Shown here piece after piece: positions 38,491 through 45,929 of a stretch of 49,418 bases of DNA. Position 1 is the first letter of the stretch. Each line of letters opens with the position of its first letter. The notes under the pieces are model-generated. The model saw only the letters and a program-made list of their open reading frames with translations. It was not told the origin of the DNA and did no database searches. Where the stretch lies: NCBI GenBank assembly GCA_947460175.1, contig CANHGW010000019.1, forward strand, positions 1 through 49,418, given 5' to 3'. The position numbers and the translations under genes are program-made. Origin of the DNA: Bacteroidota bacterium. Its GTDB lineage: Bacteria > Bacteroidota > Bacteroidia > Chitinophagales > Chitinophagaceae.

Positions 38491-40141
38491 TGCGTTTGAA
38501 ATTATATTTTATACCAATTGATATCTTAGACTGTTTATCAGATTGATTATTTTCAAAATAATTATTTTTTGTCATATCCATAAACCCTTGTTGAAACAAA
38601 AGTTGAGCAGATAAATTTTTATTGATGCTGTATTGATAACCAAGTTGCAAAAATAAATCAACCGTATTAAATCCATTTCGATATCCAAACGAACTATATT
38701 GTGGTGACTGCTGATCTTCTTTTACAAGACTCGAAACATCAAATGCATATGATAATCCTGCAGATGCAAATACTGAATGTTTTTTCATGAATAGATAATA
38801 CACTGCGATAGGTAAATACATTTGAAATAACTTTTTAGAAGTTACAGAAAATGTAGTTGAATCTACTCCAAATGAATATTTATAATTATTAACTTGTTTC
38901 GTCAAATTCAATCCGTTGAAATAAGTAAATCCTACTTGTGATGAGATTGATATTTTCGCACTTACTTGCTTTTCTAATCCTGCTGATACAAACGGTGCAA
39001 TGCCCCATGGAATGGCTGTAACCGCATTTCCTTTGATCCCTTTGTTGGCATTAGCCCCTACCATAAAATAAAATTCAAGTGGATTTAATTTTTGTTGATT
39101 GGATGTTTTTACATCAGCTTTAGTTTCATTATTTTCAACCTTCGATGTGGTTGGTTTATTCTCAGATGGTTTAAACGTTACAACTGTAATTGAATCAATC
39201 TTTTCTGTTACATAATCTTTGAGCGAAGCGATGTATCTAGGATTATACTTACTTTGATATTTTACTACATTCGTATAAACTGCTGTATCTATTGCATCCA
39301 TATTTTTACCCAAAATGGTTGTGCTTGATTTTGACTGAAAAGTAGCATTCGAATTTAAATTCTTGTTTTGTTGTTGCTTGTTTTTATCTATTGCTGTCTC
39401 GTTCAATTGATCATTTTTGTTCGAAGAAGGTTTTGCTTTAGCTGCTTTATTTTTAGCCAACTTGTTCATTCTTCGTTCATTCTGATTTTTAGTTGTGTTC
39501 GTATTGTTGTTTGTATTGTTCTGTTGATTGCTTGATTCTAAATTATCACGTTGATGCTTAGTATAAGTTGATTCATCATTCTTACTTTTCAATACCTCAT
39601 TGTCATGCTTGCTAGCTTTACTTTTTGAACTAACATGTTTACTAGCTGTTGGAGAAGTTGAATTTAAAGTAGACGTTCCTACATTACTTGTAGTTCCTGC
39701 ATCGGAGGTGTTCGTATTTTTTACCACATCTGTATTAGATTCACGTTCTCCTTGTTCACTTGTATTTGATTGAAGTGATTGAGTCGTTGAATTGGAGTGA
39801 TCGTTGCTAGAAGTTTCCGTTTGAGAAGTAGAAGAAGATGTTTCTGGCATCATAGATGATTCAACAGATTCACTTTGTGAAGTTTGAGCAAATTGCGATT
39901 TAGCAACTGATTGTTTATCCGATTTATGTTTCATTTTTGGAAACAACAATGCGCCTGCACCAATCAATAATGCCAATACAAGTAAAGACAAACCTCTCCA
40001 AAAGAAAGGTTTTCTTTTTTCTTTTTGATCTTCGTCGAGCAAAGCCTCCATTTTATCCCAATAATCTTCTTTGAACTCAAACTGAGTACTTTCTACTTTT
40101 TCTTGCAGAAAATCGTCGAGCCTGTTATGTTCGTGCTTCAT
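38480..40141 (-). CDS. Predicted dual-membrane-spanning anti-sigma factor (inner-membrane helix plus outer-membrane barrel)
   Basis: 553 residues with an unusual topology. Residues 1-46 are charged and have no export signal (DDFLQEKVESTQFEFKEDYW resembles the cytosolic end of anti-sigma factors). One membrane helix follows at about 47-67. Residues about 72-350 are a low-complexity stretch of Ser, Thr, Asn, Gln and Lys. The last ~200 residues (from LEFYFMVGANANKG to IKYNFKRNGN) form an 8- to 10-strand outer-membrane barrel of the PorT/OmpX kind. The chain would cross the inner membrane, periplasm and outer membrane. I recall such dual-membrane anti-sigma factors (Dma) from Bacteroides thetaiotaomicron. 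The start overlaps the ECF sigma gene by 17 bases, and the end overlaps the lipoprotein gene by 11. Confidence 0.8.
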   Translation of the reverse strand: MKHEHNRLDDFLQEKVESTQFEFKEDYWDKMEALLDEDQKEKRKPFFWRGLSLLVLALLIGAGALLFPKMKHKSDKQSVAKSQFAQTSQSESVESSMMPETSSSTSQTETSSNDHSNSTTQSLQSNTSEQGERESNTDVVKNTNTSDAGTTSNVGTSTLNSTSPTASKHVSSKSKASKHDNEVLKSKNDESTYTKHQRDNLESSNQQNNTNNNTNTTKNQNERRMNKLAKNKAAKAKPSSNKNDQLNETAIDKNKQQQNKNLNSNATFQSKSSTTILGKNMDAIDTAVYTNVVKYQSKYNPRYIASLKDYVTEKIDSITVVTFKPSENKPTTSKVENNETKADVKTSNQQKLNPLEFYFMVGANANKGIKGNAVTAIPWGIAPFVSAGLEKQVSAKISISSQVGFTYFNGLNLTKQVNNYKYSFGVDSTTFSVTSKKLFQMYLPIAVYYLFMKKHSVFASAGLSYAFDVSSLVKEDQQSPQYSSFGYRNGFNTVDLFLQLGYQYSINKNLSAQLLFQQGFMDMTKNNYFENNQSDKQSKISIGIKYNFKRNGN

Positions 40142-40706
40142 GGCTTTTAGTTTTAAAATTATAATTCATTTTTTCGAGTTTCTCTGTCATCAATTTACGG
40201 GCTTTGTGCAGATGCCACCTTGAAGCCTCCTCACTGATATTAAGTTGCGATGAGACTTCTTTGTGACTAAAGCCATCAATCGCAAATAAATTCAGCACTT
40301 CGCGGGTAGTATCTGGCAAGTCCTGTATCATTTTAAAAATTTCCCTGCTATCCATCTTACTTTCTGTAAAATCCAGATTGAAGTGCGTATGTTCAGCAGT
40401 AGAGTATTCATTATCAATCGTCAATTTGTTTCGCTCGGTATATTTTTTTTTCGAACGATAGAAATCTATAGATGTATTCACAGCTATTTGTTTCACCCAC
40501 CCTCCTATACTGTCGATATCTTTCAATGCAGTCAGATTCTTGAGTATTTTCAGAAAGCTAGCATTCATACTTTCTACTGCTTCATCCTCATTGATGGTAT
40601 AACGGCTGCATACTTTCATCATGATCGGGAAACAATATTCATATAGGAGCCGCTGACATTTTCTGTCATTCTCTAGGCATCCTTGTATGATTTGCGTTGT
40701 TACCAA
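40125..40706 (-). CDS. ECF-type RNA polymerase sigma factor
   Basis: 193 residues. Sigma region 2 is at about 15-85 (LLYEYCFPIMMKVCSRYTINEDEAVESMNASFLKILKN, then GWVKQIAVNTSIDFYR). Region 4 is at about 125-180 (MIQDLPDTTREVLNLFAIDGFSHKEVSSQLNISEEASRWHLHKARKLM) with the helix-turn-helix. Regions 1 and 3 are absent, so it is an ECF sigma factor. The only start that keeps region 2 is TTG at 40706; no in-frame ATG lies upstream before a stop. The gene overlaps the predicted anti-sigma gene by 17 bases, the usual sign of a sigma/anti-sigma pair. It probably controls its own operon. The divergent aldehyde dehydrogenase starts 160 bases away. Confidence 0.94.
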   Translation of the reverse strand: MVTTQIIQGCLENDRKCQRLLYEYCFPIMMKVCSRYTINEDEAVESMNASFLKILKNLTALKDIDSIGGWVKQIAVNTSIDFYRSKKKYTERNKLTIDNEYSTAEHTHFNLDFTESKMDSREIFKMIQDLPDTTREVLNLFAIDGFSHKEVSSQLNISEEASRWHLHKARKLMTEKLEKMNYNFKTKSHEART

Positions 40707-40810
40707 ATACAGTTTTTTACATTGGTTGATTCTTTAATTCTTCATCTCCAGAATTATATACGAATGTAAGATGCAAAACGTTAGCCAACATCATGATAAA
40801 ATTTAAATAT

Positions 40811-40841
40811 TTTATCTATAAATCATTCTCAATTACCTTTG
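40811..40841 (+). promoter_or_regulatory. Bacteroidota-type promoter of the aldehyde dehydrogenase gene
   Basis: TACCTTTG (40834-40841) fits TAnnTTTG exactly. TTTA (40811-40814) lies 19 bases upstream where TTTG is expected. Transcription would start near 40848, about 19 bases before the ATG at 40867. Confidence 0.65.
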
Positions 40842-40866
40842 CATTCCATAAAAAGATTAAAATAAT

Positions 40867-42393
40867 ATGCAAAAGACGCTCAAACAGCTCAAACTCAATA
40901 AAATGAACCTTGGCACCTCAACCGGTAGCAACTGGATGACTTCAAAAAGTGAAATAATTGAGAGTACCTCACCCGTAGATGGAAAATTAATTGCCTCTGT
41001 ACAATCAACTTCAAAGGCCGATTACGAAAAAGTAGTGAAATCGGCTCAAAAAGCATTTCAAGAATGGCGCCTCACCCCTGCCCCTAAGCGTGGTGAAGTC
41101 ATCCGTCAGATTGGGGATCAACTCCGTAAATACAAACAACCCTTGGGCGAACTAGTGAGTTACGAAATGGGCAAAAGCCTACAAGAAGGCTTGGGCGAAG
41201 TGCAAGAAATGATTGATATCTGCGATTTTGCAGTTGGCTTAAGTCGTCAATTGTATGGACTCACCATGCACAGCGAGCGTCCTGGCCATCGTATGTACGA
41301 ACAATATCACCCATTGGGTATCGTGGGTATTATCTCAGCATTCAATTTCCCTGTAGCGGTTTGGAGTTGGAATACCATGTTGGCATGGGTTTGTGGCGAT
41401 GTGTGTATCTGGAAACCATCCGAAAAAGCACCGCTTTGTGGTGTAGCTTGTCAAAATATCATACAAGAAGTATTCAAGAAAAACAATGTACCCGAAGGTG
41501 TATCCTGCCTCATCAATGGTGGACGAGAAGTGGGCGAATGGCTTTCGCACGACCAACGCATCCCATTGGTATCCGCTACAGGTAGTACCCGCATGGGCAA
41601 AGCCATCGGTGCAGCCGTAGGCGAACGCCTTGGACGTAGCTTACTCGAATTAGGAGGCAACAATGCCATCATTATATCCGAACATGCCGATTTGGATATG
41701 TCCTTAATCGGATGTGTATTTGGCGCAGTAGGTACCGCAGGTCAGCGATGTACATCTACACGTCGATTAATCATACACGAAAAAGTATACAAGAAATTTA
41801 CCGAGAAATTGGTGAATGCTTACAAACAAATTAAAATTGGCGATCCATTGGATCAAAAAAACCATGTAGGCCCATTGATCGATAAAGATGCAGTACAACA
41901 ATACCTCAATGCCATAGAAGCAGCCAAAGCAGAAGGTGGAAAAGTGTTGGTAGAAGGTGGCGTACTCAAAGGTAAAGGATACGAAAGCGGATGCTATGTA
42001 AAACCATGTGTGATAGAAGCCAAGAATAGTTTCCAAATTGTACAACACGAAACCTTTGCACCAATATTATACATCATGAAATACAAGACATTGGATGAAG
42101 CCATCGAAATGCAAAACGGTGTACCACAAGGATTATCCTCAGCCATCATGACGGTGAATATGCGCGAAGCCGAAAAATTCCTTTCGCAAGCCGGTAGCGA
42201 CTGTGGCATAGCCAATGTCAATATTGGTACGAGCGGTGCCGAAATAGGTGGTGCATTTGGTGGCGAAAAAGAAACAGGCGGCGGACGCGAAAGCGGCTCC
42301 GATGCATGGAAAGTATACATGCGCCGACAAACCAATACCATCAACTATACCGACAAGTTGCCATTGGCACAAGGGATTAAGTTTGATCTCTAG
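40867..42393 (+). CDS. ALDH7-type aldehyde dehydrogenase (probable piperideine-6-carboxylate/aminoadipate semialdehyde dehydrogenase)
   Basis: 508 residues. NAD(P)-dependent aldehyde oxidation. Oxyanion Asn160 in ISAFNFPVAVWSWNTM, general base E261 in SLLELGGNNAI and catalytic C295 in GQRCTSTRR are all present. The pattern (MYEQYHPLGIVGIISAFNFPVAVW, ACQNIIQEVFKKNNVPEGV, ETGGGRESGSDAWKVYMRRQTNTINY) is that of the ALDH7/antiquitin/AmaB branch, which oxidises alpha-aminoadipate semialdehyde in lysine degradation. The branch is recognised by pattern, and the substrate is inferred. The sequence has clearly more G and C than its neighbours from about 41100 on, which may reflect high expression. A second ATG at residue 13 is possible, but the promoter position fits 40867. 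A strong terminator follows. Confidence 0.92.
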   Translation: MQKTLKQLKLNKMNLGTSTGSNWMTSKSEIIESTSPVDGKLIASVQSTSKADYEKVVKSAQKAFQEWRLTPAPKRGEVIRQIGDQLRKYKQPLGELVSYEMGKSLQEGLGEVQEMIDICDFAVGLSRQLYGLTMHSERPGHRMYEQYHPLGIVGIISAFNFPVAVWSWNTMLAWVCGDVCIWKPSEKAPLCGVACQNIIQEVFKKNNVPEGVSCLINGGREVGEWLSHDQRIPLVSATGSTRMGKAIGAAVGERLGRSLLELGGNNAIIISEHADLDMSLIGCVFGAVGTAGQRCTSTRRLIIHEKVYKKFTEKLVNAYKQIKIGDPLDQKNHVGPLIDKDAVQQYLNAIEAAKAEGGKVLVEGGVLKGKGYESGCYVKPCVIEAKNSFQIVQHETFAPILYIMKYKTLDEAIEMQNGVPQGLSSAIMTVNMREAEKFLSQAGSDCGIANVNIGTSGAEIGGAFGGEKETGGGRESGSDAWKVYMRRQTNTINYTDKLPLAQGIKFDL

Positions 42394-42447
42394 ATTAATT
42401 TGTAGATTAATGTGATTTGCGTCGAAGACCAAATCTTACAGTAATCT

Positions 42448-42518
42448 ATCCCGAATCATCGGGATTAAATCATTATTACCATTGAGGCGATTTCGAAATT
42501 GAAATCGCCTCTTTTTTT
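42448..42518 (+). terminator. Two hairpins ending the aldehyde dehydrogenase transcript
   Basis: The second hairpin is a strong Rho-independent terminator: arms GAGGCGATTTC (42484-42494) and its complement (42501-42511), loop 6 bases, then TTTTTTTG. Just before it a smaller hairpin (ATCCCGA, 42448-42454, with TCGGGAT, 42459-42465) has no T run. The terminator also marks the left border of the repeat-rich accessory region. Confidence 0.9.
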
Positions 42519-42524
42519 GTTTCT

Positions 42525-42715
42525 ATTTTGGAGCTGAGCATCAACATACTATTTAGCAACTTCTCGCTATCCGTGGCGCATGGCGCTCACTGCTATCGAG
42601 GCTAGTTTTCAGGTACCCATCTCTCCGAAGCCTGCGGCTTCGTGAGGCTTATGTTCTTAGTTGGCTTTGCCAACATTACAAACATTTCATCTAGAGTATT
42701 TATTTTATTCCAATT
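42525..42715. repeat. Non-coding block with perfect small palindromes
   Basis: No gene is seen between the aldehyde dehydrogenase terminator and the next promoter-like repeat. Two perfect hairpin modules are present: CGAAGCC-TGC-GGCTTCG (42626-42642) and GTTGGC-TTT-GCCAAC (42660-42674). A less regular GC-rich segment (GGCGCATGGCGC, near 42575) adds to the contrast with the AT-rich surroundings. Similar modules with 3- to 4-base loops recur at 47.4 and 48.2-48.7 kb. Confidence 0.6.
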
Positions 42716-42787
42716 ACTTTACTTTTCGATTGGTTTTATCTATCTTCGATTGGCGGCAGTCGATTGAGTTTTTTCCACAGATTGGCG
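42716..42787 (+). repeat. Leader repeat R1, copy 1
   Basis: The first 44 bases (42716-42759) match 47505-47548 with one difference. The similarity continues with gaps (AGTTTTTTCCACAG, ATTGGCG) to 42787. The copy ends 23 bases before an orphan gene. Inside both copies TTTA and TATCTTCG stand 19 bases apart, one change from the -7 consensus, so the repeat may carry a promoter. Confidence 0.75.
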
Positions 42788-42810
42788 TTTTAAACAAGCA
42801 ATATTGAATC

Positions 42811-43494
42811 ATGAATAAAACAGATCAGAAAAAAAGAACAAGAGCAATAACCTTAATTGCACAAGGGCAAACAATAGGGGGAAGTGTTTTAGTTATTGGT
42901 CAAGGGATGAAACCATTAAAGACTGAACAAACGCCTTATAGAATTTTAAATGGAGTTCCTATATTTTATATTGGCAATAATGCATTTGAATTAGAAGAAC
43001 CAGAATTCCCATCAGGTAAATTATATAAGTGGGGCGAGTATTACCATCCTTATTTATTGGTTGGAATGCCCAGTGTTGGTGGGTGGAATAAAGTATATGT
43101 TGACACAAGATATAAAGGGTGGTATGTTTTAGTAGTTTCTACCAAGTTAGACGAATGGGCTATTGGGCCAAGTGATTGGGAAGCAAGTATAATTGCATGG
43201 ACACCTAAAACAAAATACGATTCGATTAACGAAGCTGGATATCGCATGTTTTGGGCTGCCGCACTTGCTTTAGATTGCGTCCAAATCAATGAATATTTTA
43301 GTGATGATTTTGACGAGAATGGCAAATGGTCAGAAACTTGGAATTGTTCTACAAAATGTAAACAAGTCTTTGCTTCTATAAGAAAAACAGCGTATAAAAA
43401 TAAAACCGAATTTTTAAACTTAATAAATAAATCACCTGACATACTGAAGCATTACATTGAATTAAGGAAATTAATCAACACTAATGATAAGTAA
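42811..43494 (+). CDS. Hypothetical protein, 227 residues (orphan)
   Basis: Not recognised. The protein is probably cytosolic, as there is no signal peptide or membrane helix. It is rich in Trp and Tyr (about ten Trp), with a beta-rich first half (YRILNGVPIFYIGNNAFELEEPEFPSGKLYKWGEYYHPYLLVGMPSVGGW) and a helical Lys-rich end. Two cysteines lie in ETWNCSTKCKQVF. The start at 42811 follows the R1 repeat, which may supply its promoter. The stop is followed within 31 bases by repeat R2 and then R5. The gene stands alone between repeat blocks, like a cassette gene. The even codon pattern over the whole length supports a real gene. Confidence 0.7.
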   Translation: MNKTDQKKRTRAITLIAQGQTIGGSVLVIGQGMKPLKTEQTPYRILNGVPIFYIGNNAFELEEPEFPSGKLYKWGEYYHPYLLVGMPSVGGWNKVYVDTRYKGWYVLVVSTKLDEWAIGPSDWEASIIAWTPKTKYDSINEAGYRMFWAAALALDCVQINEYFSDDFDENGKWSETWNCSTKCKQVFASIRKTAYKNKTEFLNLINKSPDILKHYIELRKLINTNDK

Positions 43495-43524
43495 TTCAAA
43501 GCCTGCTTATAACAACTAAGTTTT

Positions 43525-43582
43525 CCCCGCTAGCTCAAGTGTATTTTAACACCAACGGCTGGCGCAGGTTTTCATCCTGTGC
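43525..43582. repeat. Repeat R2 copy 1 with attached hairpin
   Basis: The 40 bases 43525-43564 (starting CCCCGCTAGCTCAA, ending AACGGCTGGCG) match 48699-48738 with one difference. The repeat runs into a hairpin with arms GCGCAGG (43562-43568) and CCTGTGC (43576-43582), 7-base loop, one G-T pair. It lies just downstream of the orphan gene. Confidence 0.75.
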
Positions 43583-43602
43583 CTTTATTCTATCAACACC
43601 CT

Positions 43603-43622
43603 CTGTTCGGGATTTGTAATCC
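43603..43622. repeat. Repeat R5 copy 1
   Basis: Twenty bases around GGGATTTGTAATCC are identical to 48257-48276. Here the outer part of the palindrome is lost on the right side, whereas the second copy forms a complete hairpin. The rest of 43623-43787 is AT-rich and shows no gene. Confidence 0.7.
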
Positions 43623-43787
43623 TTAAGCAATCCAAAGCCAACATCATCGTTTTTAAACCTCAAATCAAAATTACTTTTCTAATCGTAAGAAAATCTTTTG
43701 AACTACCCTTACCTGCTAAGTTTTACTTCCTAGCTTTTAATTCACCATCAATAGTGCATTTTTAGACACTTTAAGTACTACCATAAA

Positions 43788-44234
43788 TTAATTTATATAA
43801 TGTGGAACATTCATTGCTATTATGTTATTGGCTTGTGTTAAAAGTGTTCCACCACTAGGAATGCTTTCATTAAAACTTATGTCATCTTTCTCAAAGTAGT
43901 AGGCCGTTTTAGGTCCTTCTACTAAGCATATTCTACAAGGTTTGTTACGATCTGCTTCAATTTTGTTTTTTATCCATTTACAATGTTCAATTAGTCTGTT
44001 ATGAAGTGCTGATGTATTGTCTTTTGATACTCGTCAAGTTCAGCTTCACTTAAATTATTAAGATGAGTACCAGGATAATTTTCCAAAATTATCATTGGCA
44101 TTAAAATGAATAGGGATTTGCATGTCCATAGCCCAAACTGCTTTTAAAATAATATATGGAAATTTTCCATATCCATTTCTAAACATTCGTTTTTCATACC
44201 ATTTTTCGTCTAGGTTTTGTGTGTTGTTTTCCAT
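43788..44234 (-). pseudogene. Hypothetical gene broken by two frameshifts
   Basis: On the minus strand an ATG at 44234 opens MENNTQNLDEKWYEKRMF and continues to about HFNANDNF. The frame then meets a stop. The next frame carries on with MIILENYPGTHLNNLSEAELDEYQK. After a second shift the third frame gives DNTSALHNRLIEHCKWIKN, then CRICLVEGPKTAYYFEKDD and NIIAMNVPHYIN before TAA at 43788-43790. The three pieces join end to end and together give about 148 residues of normal composition, so this is a decayed or mis-sequenced gene and not chance. The family is not recognised. It sits between repeat R5 and further remnants, in keeping with gene decay in this region. Confidence 0.7.
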
Positions 44235-44274
44235 TGTTTTTATTGTTTAATTATTTTAATGTTTCGTATTCCAA

Positions 44275-44425
44275 TTAGACTTTCCTAAAATCCCCTTCTG
44301 TATCAAGTCCTATTAACTTCTCAATTATTTTGTCTGTAAATTCTTTTGATATTTTTTGACTAAATAGGTTTTTAAGTCATAAATTCAATAATATCACCTT
44401 CATGTTTACCGATTACAAAAGATGA
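44275..44425 (-). pseudogene. Short gene remnant with frameshifts
   Basis: The minus strand reads SSFVIGKHEGDIIEFMT and then a stop. Shifted frames continue as DLKTYLVKK and KISKEFTDKIIEKLIGLDT, ending EGDFRKV with TAA at 44275-44277. The pieces look like about 50 residues of one helical protein. No start is visible, and the family is not recognised. Single-base errors in an assembly would look the same. Confidence 0.4.
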
Positions 44426-44455
44426 AAAAGAGCAACACAACAACACAATAATTGG

Positions 44456-44851
44456 CTACATTTTCATAAGTTTAAATGCTTCATAACCTTGTGGATAATC
44501 AACAAGGAAATTGAAAGATGCCGGCAGCTTATAAACCTCACAGCCACGTATATAGAAGCTATAGAGGTATATATGAAGTACCGCCACAATGCGTTCTTGT
44601 TGAAAGAAAATGTCATAAGGAATTGCTTTGGGCCAAAGGCCACCTCTATTTCCAACAAGTAATGGGAGTCTGTTCGGTTCGTCTTTCACAAACGCTGGCC
44701 AATCTACGACATCTATCCATTCATTTTGATTTTGAATAATTGGATAGCCAATATTTAGTTTCTTTAATCTCTTATCTTTCAAAATCGGATGGATTGAGAA
44801 AATATCAGTTAATTCAGCATTGACCCATGAACAATTTTCTTGCGTTGACAT
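44456..44851 (-). CDS. Hypothetical protein, 131 residues
   Basis: Not recognised. It has an ATG start, no signal peptide, and mixed composition with several aromatic residues (WVNAELTDIFSIHPILKDKRLKKLNIGYPIIQ early, DVVDWPAFVKDEPNRLPLL in the middle). The C-terminal third (IVAVLHIYLYSFYIRGCEVYKLPASFNFLVDYPQGYEAF) is beta-rich. The frame is open without interruption, but all neighbours on the left are broken, so it may itself be shortened. It lies 25 bases downstream of the 89-residue gene on the same strand and could share its transcript. Confidence 0.55.
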   Translation of the reverse strand: MSTQENCSWVNAELTDIFSIHPILKDKRLKKLNIGYPIIQNQNEWIDVVDWPAFVKDEPNRLPLLVGNRGGLWPKAIPYDIFFQQERIVAVLHIYLYSFYIRGCEVYKLPASFNFLVDYPQGYEAFKLMKM

Positions 44852-44876
44852 GAACTATTTATTTTTACTTAAAATA

Positions 44877-45146
44877 TCAATTATTAATACGACTAGTTTG
44901 TTTATCATTCAATAAATGTGTTTTGATCATAAAACTATTATCATAGTAACTTGATTTTTTATAACCACAATAAATACAATAAGTGTGAAAAGTTAATCCA
45001 TAAGCCTCCCACCTACTTTTTTCTCCTCTCTCATAAATGCAGAAAGATGAATTAGTACATTTTTTACAATGTATTTCATAGTATTCCGATACTTTACTCA
45101 ATGTAATTAAAATGCAATTCAGTTCCTTTTTTGTCTTTACGTGCAT
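44877..45146 (-). CDS. Hypothetical small protein with two CxxC pairs
   Basis: 89 residues, not recognised. Two CxxC pairs, HCKKC at about residues 27-31 and CIYCG at about 57-61, lie about 25 residues apart with a further Cys and a His nearby (SSFCIYE, FHTYC). This could form a small zinc ribbon. The N-terminus is helical and lysine-rich, and there is no signal peptide. ATG at 45146. The 131-residue gene follows 25 bases later. Zinc binding is inferred from spacing only. No nuclease or polymerase context supports a role. Confidence 0.5.
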   Translation of the reverse strand: MHVKTKKELNCILITLSKVSEYYEIHCKKCTNSSFCIYERGEKSRWEAYGLTFHTYCIYCGYKKSSYYDNSFMIKTHLLNDKQTSRINN

Positions 45147-45294
45147 TATACAATTTTACTTTTTAAAAATAAATTATTCTTTTTCGCGAAATCCTCGTTC
45201 CCTTTTGCAATCAGTCATCCTCCCTGAATTTTACAATAAGATTATCTTTAATAATTATCTGACAATCTATTGATCTTTCACTCATTACAAACCT

Positions 45295-45432
45295 TCAAGC
45301 AACTAACGACAATGCCTGAACATGTAAACCAACCATACCCAGTTTCTTTTTACTCTCACATTGTTCCTGCAATTGAGCATCTTCCATTTTTCTGAAGCTT
45401 TCAATATATTTCCTGATGATTTCCCTGTCACC
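45295..45432 (-). pseudogene. C-terminal gene remnant in the 45.15-45.50 kb gap
   Basis: The minus strand is open for 45 codons (GDREIIRKYIESFRKMEDAQ, then QEQCESKKKLGMVGLHVQALSL) to TGA at 45295-45297. It has no start and meets a stop just upstream, where another frame continues. The composition is that of a helical protein end, so it is read as a leftover of a larger gene. The rest of 45147-45501 is AT-rich and shows nothing else. Confidence 0.4.
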
Positions 45433-45501
45433 AATTCTTTATGTATAAATGTGTCCGTAAATAATATTGAGTTTAATTATTATAAATAAATTCTTTTTTT
45501 T

Positions 45502-45924
45502 TCATCCCTGTAACTTGCAAATTCCCCAGTGATTTCTGATTTCCTCCGTCATACCTGCAACCAAAATACCATGGTGTTTCCACATACCAAACAGGATTTT
45601 GCTGAGGTTTATTTCTATGATGGTAGGATCATAACGAAGCATGGTTTTTCGAAAAACCGGACCGTAAATGCCTTGCTCTATGCCATTCCTAAACTTTGCA
45701 GTAGCAAATTCAACAGTGGGAATGGTATATTCTGCATATTCATCTATATGGACAATATCTGTAACATACTGCCCGTATATACCTTCTACCTTATAGCGAA
45801 TATTGAAAACATCATTTCCCGGTGAAATTCTCATTTCTGAAATTTTCTTACCGTGATTCGGATGATTATTATAACTCCATTTTCTAAGAAGATATTCAGT
45901 TACTCTTTCTTTTACCTCTTCCAT
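45502..45924 (-). CDS. Hypothetical protein, 140 residues, behind metK
   Basis: Not recognised. It has no signal peptide. It is a mixed alpha/beta protein opening MEEVKERVTEYLLRKWSYNN, with a beta-rich middle (VFNIRYKVEGIYGQYVTDIVHIDEYAEYTIPTVEF) and a hydrophobic helical end (IIEINLSKILFGMWKHHGIL). The ATG lies only 5 bases after the metK stop, so the gene is co-transcribed with metK and probably translated by re-initiation. Base composition is closer to metK than to the AT-rich genes on its left, which suggests that the two arrived together. A role linked to methylation or S-adenosylmethionine is possible but rests only on position. Confidence 0.65.
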   Translation of the reverse strand: MEEVKERVTEYLLRKWSYNNHPNHGKKISEMRISPGNDVFNIRYKVEGIYGQYVTDIVHIDEYAEYTIPTVEFATAKFRNGIEQGIYGPVFRKTMLRYDPTIIEINLSKILFGMWKHHGILVAGMTEEIRNHWGICKLQG

Positions 45925-45929
45925 TTGGA

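Noticed and set aside
41335-42432. Several open frames antisense to the aldehyde dehydrogenase gene
   Set aside because: The higher GC of the gene lowers stop codons on the other strand. None shows a domain or a start signal.
44464-44658. 64-codon frame inside the 131-residue hypothetical gene
   Set aside because: It is a shifted-frame shadow on the same strand. The longer frame has an ATG start and better composition.
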